A stretch of 23,433 bases of DNA, taken from contig JBBAGE010000017.1 of NCBI GenBank assembly GCA_041655055.1, positions 1 through 23,433 of the forward strand, in the 5' to 3' direction. The DNA comes from JBBAGE01 sp041655055. Lineage in GTDB: Bacteria > Pseudomonadota > Alphaproteobacteria > Rhodobacterales > Rhodobacteraceae. Below the pieces are notes generated by a model. That model did no database searches. It was not told the origin of the DNA and was given only the letters and a program-made list of their open reading frames with translations. A program made the translations under genes and the position numbers. Positions 22,603 to 23,433 of this stretch are shown one piece after another. Position 1 is the first letter of the stretch. Every line of letters begins with the position of its first letter.

Positions 22603-23343
22603 ATGGCAGGCCATTCAAAATGGGCAAATATCCAGCACCGCAAAGGGCGTCAGGACGCGGCGCGCTCGAAGTTGTTTTCCAAGCTGGCCAAGGAAATCAC
22701 CGTTGCCGCCAAGATGGGCGATCCTGATCCCGACAAGAACCCGCGTCTGCGGCTTGCGGTCAAAGAGGCGAAATCCGTTTCCGTCCCCAAGGATGTGATC
22801 GACCGCGCGATCAAGAAATCGCTGGGTGGTGACGCCGAAAACTACGATGAAATTCGCTATGAGGGATATGGCCCCAGCGGCGTTGCCGTGATCGTCGAGG
22901 CGATGACCGATAACCGCAACCGCACCGCATCCAACGTGCGCTCGATCTTTGGCAAACATGGCGGCAATCTGGGTGAAACCGGCTCGGTCAGTTTCATGTT
23001 CGATCGCATGGGCGAAATCACCTATCCGGCGTCGGTGGGCGATGCCGACAGCGTCATGATGGCCGCGATCGAGGCCGGCGCCGATGATGTCGAAAGCAGC
23101 GACGAAGGCCACACGATCTATTGCGCCAGCGATGATCTGTCCGAAGTTTCAAACGCTTTGGAAGCCGCGCTGGGCGAAAGCCAATCCACCAAGCTGATCT
23201 GGAAACCCACCACCACGACCGAGCTTGACCTTGAAGGCATGCAAAAGCTGATGCGGCTTGTGGATGCGCTGGAAGATGACGATGACGTGCAGCGCGTCAC
23301 CGCCAATTTCGATGCCTCGGACGAGGTCATGAGCCAGCTTTGA
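22603..23343 (+). CDS. yebC: YebC/PmpR-family protein
   Basis: A 246-residue protein beginning MAGHSKWANIQHRKGRQDAAR, the invariant YebC N-terminus, followed by FSKLAKEITVAAKMG, GYGPSGVAVIVEAMTDNRNRT and GNLGETGSVSFMFDR. YebC proteins were called DNA-binding regulators (PmpR); more recent work links members to relief of ribosome stalling at proline runs. Family length is normal. GAGGG precedes the ATG at about nine bases. In many genomes yebC lies beside ruvC, but that gene is not seen here. A terminator follows at once. Confidence 0.96.
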   Translation: MAGHSKWANIQHRKGRQDAARSKLFSKLAKEITVAAKMGDPDPDKNPRLRLAVKEAKSVSVPKDVIDRAIKKSLGGDAENYDEIRYEGYGPSGVAVIVEAMTDNRNRTASNVRSIFGKHGGNLGETGSVSFMFDRMGEITYPASVGDADSVMMAAIEAGADDVESSDEGHTIYCASDDLSEVSNALEAALGESQSTKLIWKPTTTTELDLEGMQKLMRLVDALEDDDDVQRVTANFDASDEVMSQL

Positions 23344-23349
23344 AACGGG

Positions 23350-23373
23350 GGCGGGCTTTGGCCCGCCTTTGTT
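23350..23373 (+). terminator. Intrinsic terminator after yebC
   Basis: GGCGGGC and GCCCGCC form a perfect 7-bp stem with loop TTTG, followed by TTTGTT, six bases after the yebC stop. Confidence 0.85.
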
Positions 23374-23433
23374 ATGGGTATTCTGCTGGTTCTGGGTTTT
23401 CGACAACCTGTTGAAACCGTTCAAAGAATTGAT

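Noticed and set aside
23149..23424. Minus-strand frame of 91 codons at the window end
   Set aside because: It is antisense to the 3' part of yebC and crosses its terminator; the composition is that of a shadow frame.
23374..23433. Open plus-strand frame from ATG to the window end
   Set aside because: Only 20 codons are visible, it starts right on the terminator tail, and no Shine-Dalgarno precedes it. Nothing recognisable is encoded.

Overview
The window is about 23 kb of GC-rich, densely coding chromosome. Its protein families, gene order and codon use point to an alphaproteobacterium, most likely order Rhodobacterales: an RNase P RNA of the alphaproteobacterial class A type beside an AmiD-like amidase, a cysteine-free L33, an SqrR/BigR-like ArsR regulator, a DUF2927 lipoprotein, and TelA/XpaC next to an SPFH protein. 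No transposase, integrase, CRISPR array, tRNA or rRNA was recognised. It reads as core chromosome with a few accessory-flavoured operons.

Layout. (1) 1-598: the 3' end of a MarR-type regulator runs convergently into an ArsR repressor whose two cysteines have the SqrR persulfide-sensor spacing. (2) 6119-753, minus strand: a tight operon of a 27-residue membrane microprotein (too short for normal ORF calling), XpaC-like membrane protein, TelA, DUF2927 lipoprotein, SPFH protein with a GYF_2-like tail, and a double zinc-ribbon tail-anchored protein. It ends in a hairpin. This is the least understood and most interesting part: it looks like a membrane-stress assembly combining parts seen separately in Bacillus (xpaC-yaaN and ydjFGHI). 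(3) 6224-10068: rluB (minus), diverging from tadA, a ceramidase-family membrane protein, gatC and gatA. (4) 10103-11878: an Excalibur-like lipoprotein, an AmiD-type amidase, and rnpB, whose promoter lies inside the amidase 3' end. (5) 11884-13005: an SDR oxidoreductase (minus) diverging from rpmG. (6) 13110-14848: a nitric-oxide detoxification pair, flavohemoglobin (minus) and an NsrR-like Rrf2 regulator (plus), with a palindromic candidate NsrR box over the hmp -10. (7) 14902-16733: a Bax-inhibitor-1 protein and a quinone oxidoreductase, both minus. (8) 17066-19587: an XRE regulator with a palindrome in its promoter region, a HisN-like phosphatase, and a guanine deaminase convergent with it. 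(9) 19712-23343: mgtE and 5-formyltetrahydrofolate cyclo-ligase (4-nt overlap), a YmdB-like phosphoesterase and a YebC/PmpR protein closed by a terminator.

Themes. Much of the window concerns translation and RNA (tadA, rluB, gatCA, rpmG, rnpB, yebC). Around it sit stress and redox sensing (SqrR-like, NsrR-hmp, TelA/SPFH operon, BI-1) and small-molecule housekeeping (one-carbon metabolism, guanine salvage, magnesium uptake, histidine biosynthesis). All calls come from reading motifs by eye; no database search was possible.
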